A DNA stretch of 64,000 bases from Streptomyces hygroscopicus (GTDB lineage: Bacteria; Actinomycetota; Actinomycetes; Streptomycetales; Streptomycetaceae). The notes under the pieces are model-generated. The model made no database searches. It was not told where the DNA came from and saw only the letters and a program-made list of their open reading frames with translations. Within the stretch, counting starts at the first letter, position 1. Each line of letters starts with the position of its first letter. The position numbers were made by a program, and so were the translations under genes. The stretch lies in NCBI GenBank assembly GCA_002021875.1, contig CP018627.1:7564001-7628000 (forward strand). Direction: 5' to 3'. Below are positions 42,302 to 50,748 of this stretch, piece by piece.

Positions 42302-43165
42302 CTAGGGGGTGCGTTGGACCCCGCCTTCCGTGCTGGTGACTCGCCATTCGCCGCTCTCGCGGGTCAGGTGAATGACGACGGACGCTTTGGGGTTTTTGTT
42401 GACGGTCGTCACGATGGCGGTGTTGTCGCTGGGCAGGTTCGACGATTCGGCCTCCCATCCCTGTGCGAAAGCGCGCTGGTCGTCCGGAACGGTGCTGGCC
42501 TTTGCCTCGGCCTTCGCTTCCCTCACGCTTTCCTTGGTGAGGCAGGGCGCGATGTTGCCGTCCTGGCTGGGGGAGGTGAGCCCGCACATGGTTTCGATGT
42601 CACCGCTGTACCCGGCCCGGATGAAGTCGACGGCAGTCTTTTCGGCTTTCTGCTGCAGGGTGGTTTCCGAGCTGTTCTGTGTGACCAGGAGAGTTGTGCC
42701 CCCGCCGAGGATCAGCACTGCGGCGACCGTCCACAAGGCACCGGTCCTCTTCGTGATCCGCTTGGTGTTGTGCTGGTCACCACCGACCACCACTCCGTGG
42801 TCGTTGGCGGTGAAATTCGGCTCGACCCAAACCTGGCCGCCCTCGGACGCCACCGCGTGGACAGTCCGGTCCACAGTCCCGAGCGCTTCTTTCAGTTGCT
42901 GGACGAAGCCGGGGTCCTGGCTCAAGACATCCCGCAGGGCGGCGGCGAGGTCCGACCGCCGCTGCTCGTCCCCGGGGGCGGCCTGCAGCGCCGGCACGGC
43001 CTCGGAGGTGGCGGGGCTGATACCGAGCCGCCCCATCACCAGTTGAGCCACTGCGCTTCCGACAGCGGAACTGGCCTGCGTCGCAGCCACCGTGGCCGAC
43101 GCCACCAGGAAGTCCCCCGTAACTGCCGCGGACCGCTCTGCCAATTGGACAAGATCCACATCCAC
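42302..43165 (-). CDS. Membrane-anchored protein with C-terminal NTF2-like-looking domain
   Basis: 287 residues from a GTG with GAGGGGG upstream. The N-terminal ~110 residues are helical (VASATVAATQASSAVGSAVAQLVMGRLG and QRRSDLAAALRDVLSQDPGFVQQLKEAL), a pattern also seen in small effector-associated domains. Then comes NDHGVVVGGDQHN, a turn often placed before effector or membrane modules in actinobacterial conflict proteins. A single transmembrane helix (ALWTVAAVLILGGGTTLLV) and an extracytoplasmic domain of ~110 residues (AVDFIRAGYSGDIETMCGLTSPS to WRVTSTEG) follow; that end resembles NTF2/DUF4878-like lipoprotein domains. Function unknown. Confidence 0.65.
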   Translation of the reverse strand: MDVDLVQLAERSAAVTGDFLVASATVAATQASSAVGSAVAQLVMGRLGISPATSEAVPALQAAPGDEQRRSDLAAALRDVLSQDPGFVQQLKEALGTVDRTVHAVASEGGQVWVEPNFTANDHGVVVGGDQHNTKRITKRTGALWTVAAVLILGGGTTLLVTQNSSETTLQQKAEKTAVDFIRAGYSGDIETMCGLTSPSQDGNIAPCLTKESVREAKAEAKASTVPDDQRAFAQGWEAESSNLPSDNTAIVTTVNKNPKASVVIHLTRESGEWRVTSTEGGVQRTP

Positions 43166-43432
43166 TACATCCCCCTCAAATAGTGTCAGCGCGAAGTATC
43201 CGGTTCGCCCACTTCTCGTACAAGGACGCGGGTGGTGGAAACTTTCCGTGAGTGCGGTGTCGTCAGCCGTGCGGCCGCTGCTGCCGGGCTGAGCGATTGC
43301 GGCCTCGGGGAACATCGGTACAGCGGTTATCGGTGAGAACGATCATGGTGGTGCAGCACAGTGATCCACTTCGCCGTTGGGGTTCGGTGAAACGTCTCTG
43401 GGCCTGCTTCGGGGCTGGCTACGGTCCGGCTC

Positions 43433-44057
43433 GTGCCGGTGGAATCTCTGAGTGATGAACAGGCCGAGGCGTACGGGGCGTTCGCCGAGGAACCGACGAG
43501 GCCCGAGCTGGAGCGGTTCTTCTTCCTGGACGACGTGGACCGGGATCTGATCGCCCTGCGGCGGACGAAGCACCACCAGCCCGGGTTCGCGCTCCAGATG
43601 TGCACGGTGCGGTACGTCGGCCTGTTCTTGGAGGACCCGCTCGCGGTGCCGTGGCCGGTGGTCGAGCACCTGGCCACGCAGCTCCACATCGAGGACCCGT
43701 CAGTGGTCAAGCGGTACACCGAACGGCGTCAGACACTGTACGACCACGCGTGGGAGATCCGGGACGCCTACGGCTACCACCCTTACGAGGACGCCGAGTG
43801 GGGCCGGCGGTTCCGTACGTTCCTGCACGGGCGGGCGTGGACGCACGCCGAGGGCCCGAAGGCGCTGTTCGACCACGCGGTGGGCTGGCCGCGCTGTCAC
43901 CGGGTGCTGCTGCCCGGAGTGTCGGTGCTGGCCCGGCAGGTATCGGAGGCGCGGAAGGTCGCGGAGAAGCGGCTGCACGCCACGGTCGCGGGGTCCGCCC
44001 GCCGCGCGGACCCCGCGTTGCCCGGCGGCCTGGTGGCGACACTGAAGACGCCGGAGG
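43433..44057 (+). pseudogene. Tn3-family transposase, N-terminal fragment (DUF4158-like)
   Basis: From a GTG the frame reads SLSDEQAEAYGAFAEEPTRPELERFFFLDDVDRDLIALRRTKHHQPGFALQMCTVRYVG, the DUF4158 N-terminus of Tn3-type transposases, continuing to about residue 205 of an expected ~1,000. The frame then enters a piece of D-Ala-D-Ala ligase gene in reverse. A truncated remnant. Confidence 0.88.
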
Positions 44058-44060
44058 GCT

Positions 44061-44195
44061 GTCCGGTTCGCACGGGTCCAGCACCTTCCAGCGGGCGCCG
44101 ATCTCCTTCAGCGCTTCGGCCAGGGCGGTGACGGATCGCCGTTCGACGGGGCACTTCGCGTCGTAGAGCCGGTCCTCGGCGGACACGGGCCCGTA
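44061..44195 (-). pseudogene. Fragment of a D-Ala-D-Ala-ligase-like gene
   Basis: On the minus strand 45 codons read YGPVSAEDRLYDAKCPVERR and on to ALKEIGARWKVLDPCEPD. The same stretch in the ligase at 57400-58491 reads YGPVSAEDRLYHSKCPVEQR to LDPCEPD. DNA similarity is about 85-90 percent by eye. It is bounded sharply by the Tn3 fragment on the left and the integrase on the right. A copy of the second element's ligase cassette therefore once lay here. Confidence 0.85.
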
Positions 44196-44201
44196 CCGGT
44201 C

Positions 44202-45224
44202 TATGGCGCCACCTGGGGAGAGTGCGACGAGAAGCTTCAGGAACTCGTCCGGCGCGAGCGTCAGGGAATCCTGACGCCTTCCCGGTCCGCGAAGCTCTCC
44301 GAGTGGCTGCCGTACTGGCTGGAGGAGTACATCAAGCCGCCCCAGCGCAAGCGCACCACGTACGACAATTACGAGATGCACGTGCGCCTTTACCTCGTCC
44401 CACAGCTGGGCACGCGTCGGCTGGAGTCGCTTAGCACCGCGAACGTACGACGGATGATCGCCGCTGTCACGGCGCAAGCCTCGGCGGCGACCGCGAAGGA
44501 ATCGCACCGGGTGCTCAGGTCAGCCCTGACGGCGGCTTGCCGTGAGGAACTGATCAGCCGCAATGTCGCGCAGCTGGTCCCCGCGCCGCGTGTCGAGTCT
44601 CGGGAGCTGCGGCCGTGGACGCTGGACGAGACCCTGACGTTCCTGGAGGCCGCGCGTTCGGATCCCCTGTACGCGGCGTTCGTTCTCGCGGTCGCGCTCG
44701 GGCTTCGCCGTGGGGAAATCCTGGGCTTGCACTGGCGAGACATGGACCTCGAGCGGCGCACGCTGACCGTGCGGTCTCAGCTCCAGCACGGGGGTAAGGA
44801 GCTGTACGAGGACACCACCAAAAACCGTCGCGCGAGGACGATTCCCATCCCGCTGATGTGTGTCGCCCCGCTCCGCTGGCAGCGCCTTCGGCAGGCCGCT
44901 CAGCGGGCCGCTGCCGGGGCGGACTGGAAGGCCAGCGACTACGTGTTCACCACGCGCAGCGGTAGCCCCATAGAGCCTCGAAACCTGTACCGGTCTTTCG
45001 GAAGGATCGCCGAGGCCGCGGGACTGCCACGAGTGCGTCTGCACGACACCCGGCACCTCTGCGCCTCGCTGCTCTTCGCGGCCGGGATCGCCCCGCGCGT
45101 CGTGATGGAGATCCTGGGTCACTCACAGATCGCCGTCACGATGAACGTCTACACGCACGTGAACGACGACAGTCGGCGTGAGGCGATGAGCCACATGGAT
45201 CGGCTGCTCAAGCGCCGCAAGTAG
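44202..45224 (+). CDS. Tyrosine site-specific integrase, probably 5'-truncated
   Basis: A phage/ICE-type tyrosine recombinase. The frame enters directly from the ligase fragment with no start: ECDEKLQELVRRERQGIL and LSEWLPYWLEEYIK belong to the end of the arm-binding region and the core-binding domain. An internal ATG at 44376 would give only 282 residues. The catalytic domain is intact: Arg in ALGLRRGEILGLHW, HDTRHLCASLLF (H-x-x-R), LGHSQIAVT, and the nucleophile Tyr in NVYTHVND. Missing at the N-terminus are roughly 50 residues. It ends 73 bp from the attachment-site repeat. Activity is doubtful unless a downstream start serves. Confidence 0.85.
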   Translation, partial: YGATWGECDEKLQELVRRERQGILTPSRSAKLSEWLPYWLEEYIKPPQRKRTTYDNYEMHVRLYLVPQLGTRRLESLSTANVRRMIAAVTAQASAATAKESHRVLRSALTAACREELISRNVAQLVPAPRVESRELRPWTLDETLTFLEAARSDPLYAAFVLAVALGLRRGEILGLHWRDMDLERRTLTVRSQLQHGGKELYEDTTKNRRARTIPIPLMCVAPLRWQRLRQAAQRAAAGADWKASDYVFTTRSGSPIEPRNLYRSFGRIAEAAGLPRVRLHDTRHLCASLLFAAGIAPRVVMEILGHSQIAVTMNVYTHVNDDSRREAMSHMDRLLKRRK

Positions 45225-45249
45225 GGGGCTGCCGTCAACCTCTGCCGTC

Positions 45250-45282
45250 AACGCCCCCACGATCCAAGATCGCGGGGGCGTT
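45250..45282 (+). terminator. Hairpin after the integrase gene
   Basis: AACGCCCCC and GGGGGCGTT with an inner GATC/GATC pair form a long stem 25 bp past the integrase stop and 16 bp before the att repeat. Confidence 0.85.
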
Positions 45283-45297
45283 CGGCCTGGTCAGGCA

Positions 45298-45342
45298 TGG
45301 TGCCCCCGGCAGGATTCGAACCTGCGACACCCGCTTTAGGAG
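45298..45342 (-). other. attachment site: tRNA-Arg(CCT) 3'-half, 45-bp direct repeat (left copy)
   Basis: Forty-five bases identical to 61619-61663, in the same orientation, covering the tRNA from the anticodon loop to the 3' end. The tRNA 5' half is missing, as expected where an element has displaced it. It divides the integrase-bearing island on its left from the defence island on its right. Confidence 0.92.
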
Positions 45343-45808
45343 TGGGATCGAATCCGTGATCGGGAGTGATCGCTCGTGCCGGGTGGTGCCGTCCGTGCAG
45401 GTCAGCACCACCTGGCCTTCCGCCCTGTCACGCTGCATGACAGTAGATGTCGCTCCATCCGCTCACTCATCGCGCACGCACGAAGCCAGCGGCTTTCAGG
45501 ACAAAGGTGTAGATGGTGGCCAGGCTGGACCCCTTGGGCAGCGATGACGCGGACTCCTCGCTGCCAAGAGCCAACCCCAACACGCTTTCCAAACCTGGGC
45601 TGCTCGTAGAGCCGCTCCGCCGGGGCGCCAAGGGTGACGCGTAGGCGCAACTACATTGAGTTGCCCTATCCCAACGGCAACGGAACAAGGGATTGCGTTG
45701 AGGAAGTCATCCGGGTGTGAGGCTGTTGTACCGCGCGATCAGAGGCGGATGGCTGACGGGCTCGCGCCCTAGACACCGACTCCCACTGCTCTCGGGAGTG
45801 GGTGCGGG
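45343..45808. other. Intergenic region inside the left end of element 2
   Basis: No recognisable gene. Short frames on the minus strand have no start signals or family features. It probably contains the internal arm sites of the attachment region. Confidence 0.5.
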
Positions 45809-48544
45809 TCACCGGCTGGCGGACCCGCGGCGGCCGTCGGCCAGGCGGCGCAGGTTGTCGAAGGACAGCACCCCGTGCGTCTCCACCGGGACCCCGGTCG
45901 TCTGGGCCGCCTGCGAAGCGGCTTTGTCGAACATCGTCGTGAGTCGGCCGCAGAGCTTTACCGTCGACAGCTGCCATAGCTCGTGGTGTGCAGGTGGGCG
46001 GTACCGGCTCAGGTACTTCAAAGCGCCCTCCGCACCGCGGATGCGCTCCAACAAGATGGAGCAGAGGGCGGGGGCGTCCTTGGTGGCCTCGTCGCCGGTC
46101 TGGGTGTGCAGGGCCGCGGCCGACCTGGCGAGGCTCACCAGCGCGTAGCCTGCCCGGTCCTCGTCGAGCGCGTAGCCGAGCCGGTCGTCCAGCGCGAGTG
46201 CCGCCAGGCCGGCCGATGTCTGAGCCGCCCCTTCGTCCCGGAGCGAGATCGAGAACTCCACCAGGAACGCCCTGACCGCCCCGCGGTAGTCGACGTAGTC
46301 CATCAGTCGAGGCGCGAGTCCCCTGGCGTAGGCACCGGCCCTCTGCTCCCCCTCCAGGCGGAGCGTCCGCAGCAGGGACACCCGCGACTCCAGGACCTGG
46401 TGGCCGGTGCCCTTCACCACCCCCGTGGCCGCCCACACCGACTGGGGCACCGGCAGGGAGCGGGACAGCAAGTAGGCGTCCCGATAGCCTTCGAGCGTCG
46501 AGGCCCTTTTCACTAGGCGCTCCCCGCCGGCCTGGCCCACGAGTTCGTAGACTTTCTCGGCGGCTCCTTCCCGGTGCAGGTAGTCAACCACCGTCGCGGC
46601 GATCGATGGGTGCCGGCTGTAGACGCGGTTGCCGGCGAAGGTCACTGCAGCCTCCCGGCCGAGCGTCTGAAGGATCTTCCCGTCGGCGAAGACGGGGTCG
46701 AGCCCCACCATGGCCGCGATTACCGACCGACTGGCCCCCTTGCCGAGATTCCCGTCCTTGTCGAGCGTGTGCTGCATCACGCAAATGCCCCCGAAGACGT
46801 CGCCGAGGTCGACAGAGTCGGTCAGCTTGATTTCGTGCAGCTTGCGCACCAAGTCCTCTACACGGGCGCCCAGATCCGCCCCGTACCGGACGTCGAGAAC
46901 CGCTCCGAAGAGCGTGTTGCTCTTGGCGGCCATGGCGCCGGCCGACGTCGCGAGGCGCTCCGCGACGGTATTGACCTCTTGGGTTCCGTTCGGCAGAAGT
47001 CCGAGCCCCTGCCAAGTCAGAGCGATTTTCCTGGCGTCGTCCTTGGTGATGCCGTGGAACAGGACGTCGTCGATCCACCGTCGCAGTGTCGAACCGGCGC
47101 CTTGCCACCACAGCCGGTCGTGACTGGCCAGCAGAAAGGCGATGCCCGACCCCTCGGCCGCCCAGACGTCCTTCGTGGACACCAAGTCGTCCATGACCAG
47201 ATCGGCCTCGTCGACGCAGATAAGGGTCTTCCCGGCCACACGGGCGTCGTTCAGCCACTCCTCGGTCAATGCCGGTGCGCCCGGTTCCCGCCACAGCACG
47301 TTCCACTCCGGTCGCGAGCCCGCCACCGCGTGCGCCACCTGGCGCAGGGCCAGGGACTTGCCCTCGCCGAGTGGACCGATGGCCACCGCGCCGCCGCCAC
47401 CGCCGACCCGCAGACACTCGACCACCCTCTGCTCCAGGGAGACCGTTGAGCTGAGGACGGGCCAGCGGCCCGGCGCGGCGTCCGCCCACACTGGCTGGCT
47501 GCCTTCCACGAAGGCCCCCGGCTGGTACGAGGTCGAGTCGACCAAAATAGGCGGCACTCGTGAGTACCCAAAGGGAGAGGAGGTCTCCTCGGCCTCCGTC
47601 TCGGCCCGCTCCAGTTCGTCGGTGAACAGCTTGTGCCCGTCGACGCCGAGGTAGAGGGTGAAACCAGGCGCCCCCACGAATTCTCCGATGACGCCGCTCG
47701 TCACAGCGGCCGCATCCGTCTCGTACGCTGCCCAGAGCACCTCAGCCTGCAGCAGATCGGTCTTGTTGAGGACCCGGCTGCGCAGGCTCTTCATGAAGCC
47801 GTCGAGCCACCCGCTGTAGCCCACCACGAGAACGACCGAATTCGTGAGCAGCTCCTTCAGCACATCGTCCAACCCGGGGCGCTCGGAGGTGATCCTCGTT
47901 GGGACGTTGCTCGTCGCCATGCCGGTCCAGTAGCCATGGATGTGCAGCACGGGCTGGGCGATGGCTTCCTTCAGCTGCTGTGGCGTGGGGGTGGTATCGG
48001 TCGGGATAGGAATCGGGTCCGAAGCAACACCGGCCTGACGGAGGGCGATCTCGATCAACGGGTCGAAATTCGTGGTGATGATTGGACCTCGCACCCGCCC
48101 ACCCAGCGACGCGAAAAACTTCGCGAACCGCTGGTAACCGCGGGGAATACGCCAGTTCCCCGTCTTCACATACTCCCGGCAGCGCTCCTCGTCCTTGGCA
48201 ACCTTCGCCACGTCCTTCTCGGGCACGTCCGGGCATGCCTGCAGCACAGCCGTCCGGATCGCCCGCATGACTGTGTGCTCACCCGCCTGCCTGGTTAACA
48301 CCGCAGCTGCGTTCTGGTACTTGACGCCGGGGTCCAGAGCCTCTGCGACGGTGGCATCGAACCTGGCCAGCCCTGCCTTCGGCACGTGTGCCCGGAAGAT
48401 GTCTGTGAGCTGCGGAACGTTGGGAAGGACCTCGCTGCTGATCCCCGAACCGAAGACGGTGACAAGACGACGGTCGGCCTCGTCGGCCAAGAACTGGAGG
48501 CGGATCTTGAGGTCGGAGATGTCACCGAAGTCGATGGGATTCAT
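45809..48544 (-). CDS. SIR2-STAND protein (NADase-like sensor, putative anti-phage)
   Basis: 911 residues from the ATG at 48544 (the frame is open 26 codons further; ribosome signals are weak). The N-terminal SIR2 domain (~10-300) has VFGSGISSEV (~31-38), ITTNFD (~156-161), LHIHG with the catalytic His (~203) and VVGYSGWLD. A P-loop NTPase follows: Walker A GPLGEGKS (~390-397), Walker B LICVDEAD (~441-448), then RWIDDVLFHGI and a helical region. The C-terminal ~300 residues are repeat-like helices, as in STAND sensors. SIR2-STAND proteins in phage-defence systems sense a phage component and consume NAD. It is divergent from a TM-macro-domain gene, 84 bp between starts, so the two probably share control. 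No deacetylase zinc ribbon. Confidence 0.85.
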   Translation of the reverse strand: MNPIDFGDISDLKIRLQFLADEADRRLVTVFGSGISSEVLPNVPQLTDIFRAHVPKAGLARFDATVAEALDPGVKYQNAAAVLTRQAGEHTVMRAIRTAVLQACPDVPEKDVAKVAKDEERCREYVKTGNWRIPRGYQRFAKFFASLGGRVRGPIITTNFDPLIEIALRQAGVASDPIPIPTDTTPTPQQLKEAIAQPVLHIHGYWTGMATSNVPTRITSERPGLDDVLKELLTNSVVLVVGYSGWLDGFMKSLRSRVLNKTDLLQAEVLWAAYETDAAAVTSGVIGEFVGAPGFTLYLGVDGHKLFTDELERAETEAEETSSPFGYSRVPPILVDSTSYQPGAFVEGSQPVWADAAPGRWPVLSSTVSLEQRVVECLRVGGGGGAVAIGPLGEGKSLALRQVAHAVAGSRPEWNVLWREPGAPALTEEWLNDARVAGKTLICVDEADLVMDDLVSTKDVWAAEGSGIAFLLASHDRLWWQGAGSTLRRWIDDVLFHGITKDDARKIALTWQGLGLLPNGTQEVNTVAERLATSAGAMAAKSNTLFGAVLDVRYGADLGARVEDLVRKLHEIKLTDSVDLGDVFGGICVMQHTLDKDGNLGKGASRSVIAAMVGLDPVFADGKILQTLGREAAVTFAGNRVYSRHPSIAATVVDYLHREGAAEKVYELVGQAGGERLVKRASTLEGYRDAYLLSRSLPVPQSVWAATGVVKGTGHQVLESRVSLLRTLRLEGEQRAGAYARGLAPRLMDYVDYRGAVRAFLVEFSISLRDEGAAQTSAGLAALALDDRLGYALDEDRAGYALVSLARSAAALHTQTGDEATKDAPALCSILLERIRGAEGALKYLSRYRPPAHHELWQLSTVKLCGRLTTMFDKAASQAAQTTGVPVETHGVLSFDNLRRLADGRRGSASR

Positions 48545-48628
48545 GAAACCGATCCAACCACTGCGGCTGGGGAGGCGCATACCTCCCGTCGCGCCCGCCC
48601 ACTGACGCTGATTTTGAGCCACCTCTGA

Positions 48629-49759
48629 ATGGCGCTATTTCGCCGATCACCGAGAGAGCAACGACACTTATGGTCGATCCGCGTCGGGTCCGAGGCAGAG
48701 GGGACGCCACCGTTGAGTCCGTTGCAGCTCGTCATCACCGCTATCCTCACCGTCGCTGGCATCGCCCTGCAGATCTGGTCGTCAGCGCCGAGCCGGGCCG
48801 AGCGGCAGTACGCCCTCCAACTCCCCTCCGTCCTGCTGTACTCCCTTGCCTCGGCACTCTTCCTCTTCTCGGTCTTCCCAGATTCGCTGACGGAAGGCAG
48901 GGCGTTGGGGTTCGGCCTCAGTGGTGCGGCCGGATTCGCCGCATTTTTCACGCTGGTCTCCTTCACTTGGCTCGCCAAGACCCGTGGACGGGACCAGCTA
49001 ACTGCCCAGTTGAAGCAGGCTCAGCGCGAGAACACTGGACTGCGGCGGCAGTTGGCGGGTGAACGCTACTCGGGAGAAGGCCCGCGCCCGCTCGCGCAAT
49101 CCACGCGGTACGACGTCCCCTTGCGCAGCAGTAAGCGGCACCGGATCGGAGTGGTCACCGGAAATCTCGCGAATGTGCTTGGCGTCAATGTGTGGGTCAA
49201 TTCAGAGAACACCCGCATGGAGATGTCCCGCGTCGACGAGCCGACCGTCTCCGCAGTGATCCGCTACCACGGGGGCCGTCGGGACGACGTCGGGCACTTG
49301 GTCGACGACGCCATCGCTAAGGAACTCGCCGAGCGGATGGACGGCCGACAGCACGTGTCGGCGGGCCAGGTGCTAGTCACCGGGCCGGGCGAGCTGCTGG
49401 AGAGCCATCAGGTCTGGAAGATCGTGCATGTCGCTGCGGTCGAGGGGGAGCCCGGCTCCGGATACCGCCAGGTGATGGATCTGGCAAGGTGCGCCCGCCA
49501 CATCCTGGCTGAGGTTGACCGGCTCACTGAAGCCGGGGAGCCACTGCGCTCGGTTGTCCTGCCATTGCTGGGAACCGGCGGGGGCAACAGCGATCTGCAC
49601 CGCACTGTGGACACCCTGTTGGCGGCCACCGTGAGCTACTTCGAAGCCCATCCGGCGTCTCGCATCCGGGTCGTCTATCTGCTGGCTTATACAGATGTGC
49701 AGGAGGCGGTCTGCCGGACCGCCCTCGACTCGTGTCCCGAGCTCTCGACGGGGGCTTGA
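48629..49759 (+). CDS. Membrane-anchored macro-domain protein (type II Thoeris ThsA-like effector)
   Basis: 376 residues. The N-terminal third has three hydrophobic segments (LVITAILTVAGIALQIW, LPSVLLYSLASALFLFSVF and GFGLSGAAGFAAFFTLVSF), then a coiled-coil-like QLKQAQRENTGLRRQLAGE. The C-terminal ~210 residues are a macro domain: IGVVTGNLANVLGVNVWVNSEN, with the Asn that contacts ADP-ribose, HVAAVEG, and VVLPLLGTGGGNSDL, the phosphate loop. Macro domains bind ADP-ribose and its derivatives. TM-TM-macro is the architecture of the type II Thoeris effector, which is opened by His-ADPR made by a TIR enzyme. No TIR gene is present here; the SIR2-STAND gene takes its place. The ATG start has no good ribosome site. 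Confidence 0.8.
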   Translation: MALFRRSPREQRHLWSIRVGSEAEGTPPLSPLQLVITAILTVAGIALQIWSSAPSRAERQYALQLPSVLLYSLASALFLFSVFPDSLTEGRALGFGLSGAAGFAAFFTLVSFTWLAKTRGRDQLTAQLKQAQRENTGLRRQLAGERYSGEGPRPLAQSTRYDVPLRSSKRHRIGVVTGNLANVLGVNVWVNSENTRMEMSRVDEPTVSAVIRYHGGRRDDVGHLVDDAIAKELAERMDGRQHVSAGQVLVTGPGELLESHQVWKIVHVAAVEGEPGSGYRQVMDLARCARHILAEVDRLTEAGEPLRSVVLPLLGTGGGNSDLHRTVDTLLAATVSYFEAHPASRIRVVYLLAYTDVQEAVCRTALDSCPELSTGA

Positions 49760-50020
49760 GCCGCTCAGCATGGTGGAGGGGAGAGTATGAGGCGAGGGCT
49801 GGGCCGGGCTCGCTTCCGCCGAGCCTGCATGGGCCTAACAGCGTCGATCCCGCTACAGCGCTTGAACGCTGGTGGAACTCGTGCCCGACCGGCTGAACAC
49901 GGCGGAGGTGCTGGTGGCGGCAGAGCTGGAACACCGCAGCTTGGGGATCCGCCGCTACCGGGCACGGTTCGCGCCCTCGCCGCATGCCATCGTGCTGGCC
50001 GGGTGATCCCGCCCCATCCG
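49760..50020. other. Intergenic region with a short coding-like remnant
   Basis: A 44-codon plus-strand frame at 49872-50006 (GTG start, ending RFAPSPHAIVLAG) has good codon bias but no family I recognise; it may be the tail of a lost gene. Nothing else is seen. Confidence 0.3.
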
Positions 50021-50541
50021 TCAGCGGATGGCGCGGATCATCATGGTGAGCACTAGGGAAACCGGTGACGGTTGGCTTTGCCTGATGTCCTCGTACTCCC
50101 ACGACTTGTAGCGTGCGTGGACCTTTCCGTCGCTGGCGGCCGGGTTGACCATGAGCGTGACGAAGGGATCGTCGCGTGTGGCGAGGAGGGCGTCGTGGAT
50201 ACAGTGAGCGGTGCCGTCTTCCCCCAGGCTGCCCGGACGCCGCTGGCATCGGGCTGGTGCGCTGCCAGTATCGGTCGTCGCCCGTAGGCGTAGCCGACCG
50301 GATGCCCTTCCACGTATGCGAGGACGGCCACGAACCTCGACTCTGTGTCGTGTCGATCCAGACGCTCACCCAACGCGGTGACCGCGTAGTTCGGCAGGTG
50401 GAGCAGCGAGGCGAGCACATCGGCGTACACGTCGAGGAGATCGCTGCGGACAATGTTGAGGGCAATGAATGTGCGCAGGCCGATGACGGGGGCCGTGTCC
50501 TTCAGGAGCGCGACATTGCGGCCTTCAAGCACCTCAAGGCT
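50021..50541 (-). pseudogene. GNAT acetyltransferase, internally deleted and frameshifted
   Basis: The first part reads LNIVRSDLLDVYADV and HLPNYAVTALGERLDRHDTE, FVAVLAYVEGHPVGYAYG; then the frame changes and about 20-30 codons that should hold the acetyl-CoA loop are missing. A third frame resumes with IHDALLATRDDPFVTLMVNPAASDGKVHARYKSWEYEDI and ends MMIRAIR at 50021. Family and codon bias are clear, the gene is dead. Confidence 0.8.
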
Positions 50542-50748
50542 GGCTGGCGACCGGGACAAGGGCGCGCCGGTGTTCACGGCGGCACGTGATCGCCACACGT
50601 GGTTCGCTCTTAAAGGTTGGCTGGGTTACAGCCAACTTTCGCGGAATGTGGCTTGTTCGCGTCATTACTTCGCCGGTCCCTGTTGATGGCGCCGCTTCTC
50701 TCTTACATCCTGGAAGGCTTTGCCGTCGAGCCATGATCTGGGGGATAG

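Noticed and set aside
45235..45438. Minus-strand frame reading RVSQVRILPGAP across the att site
   Set aside because: This peptide is the familiar translation of a tRNA 3' half, not a gene.
45402..45650. Small regulator gene in the left end of element 2
   Set aside because: Neither overlapping minus-strand frame has a helix-turn-helix, a ribosome site or consistent codon bias.
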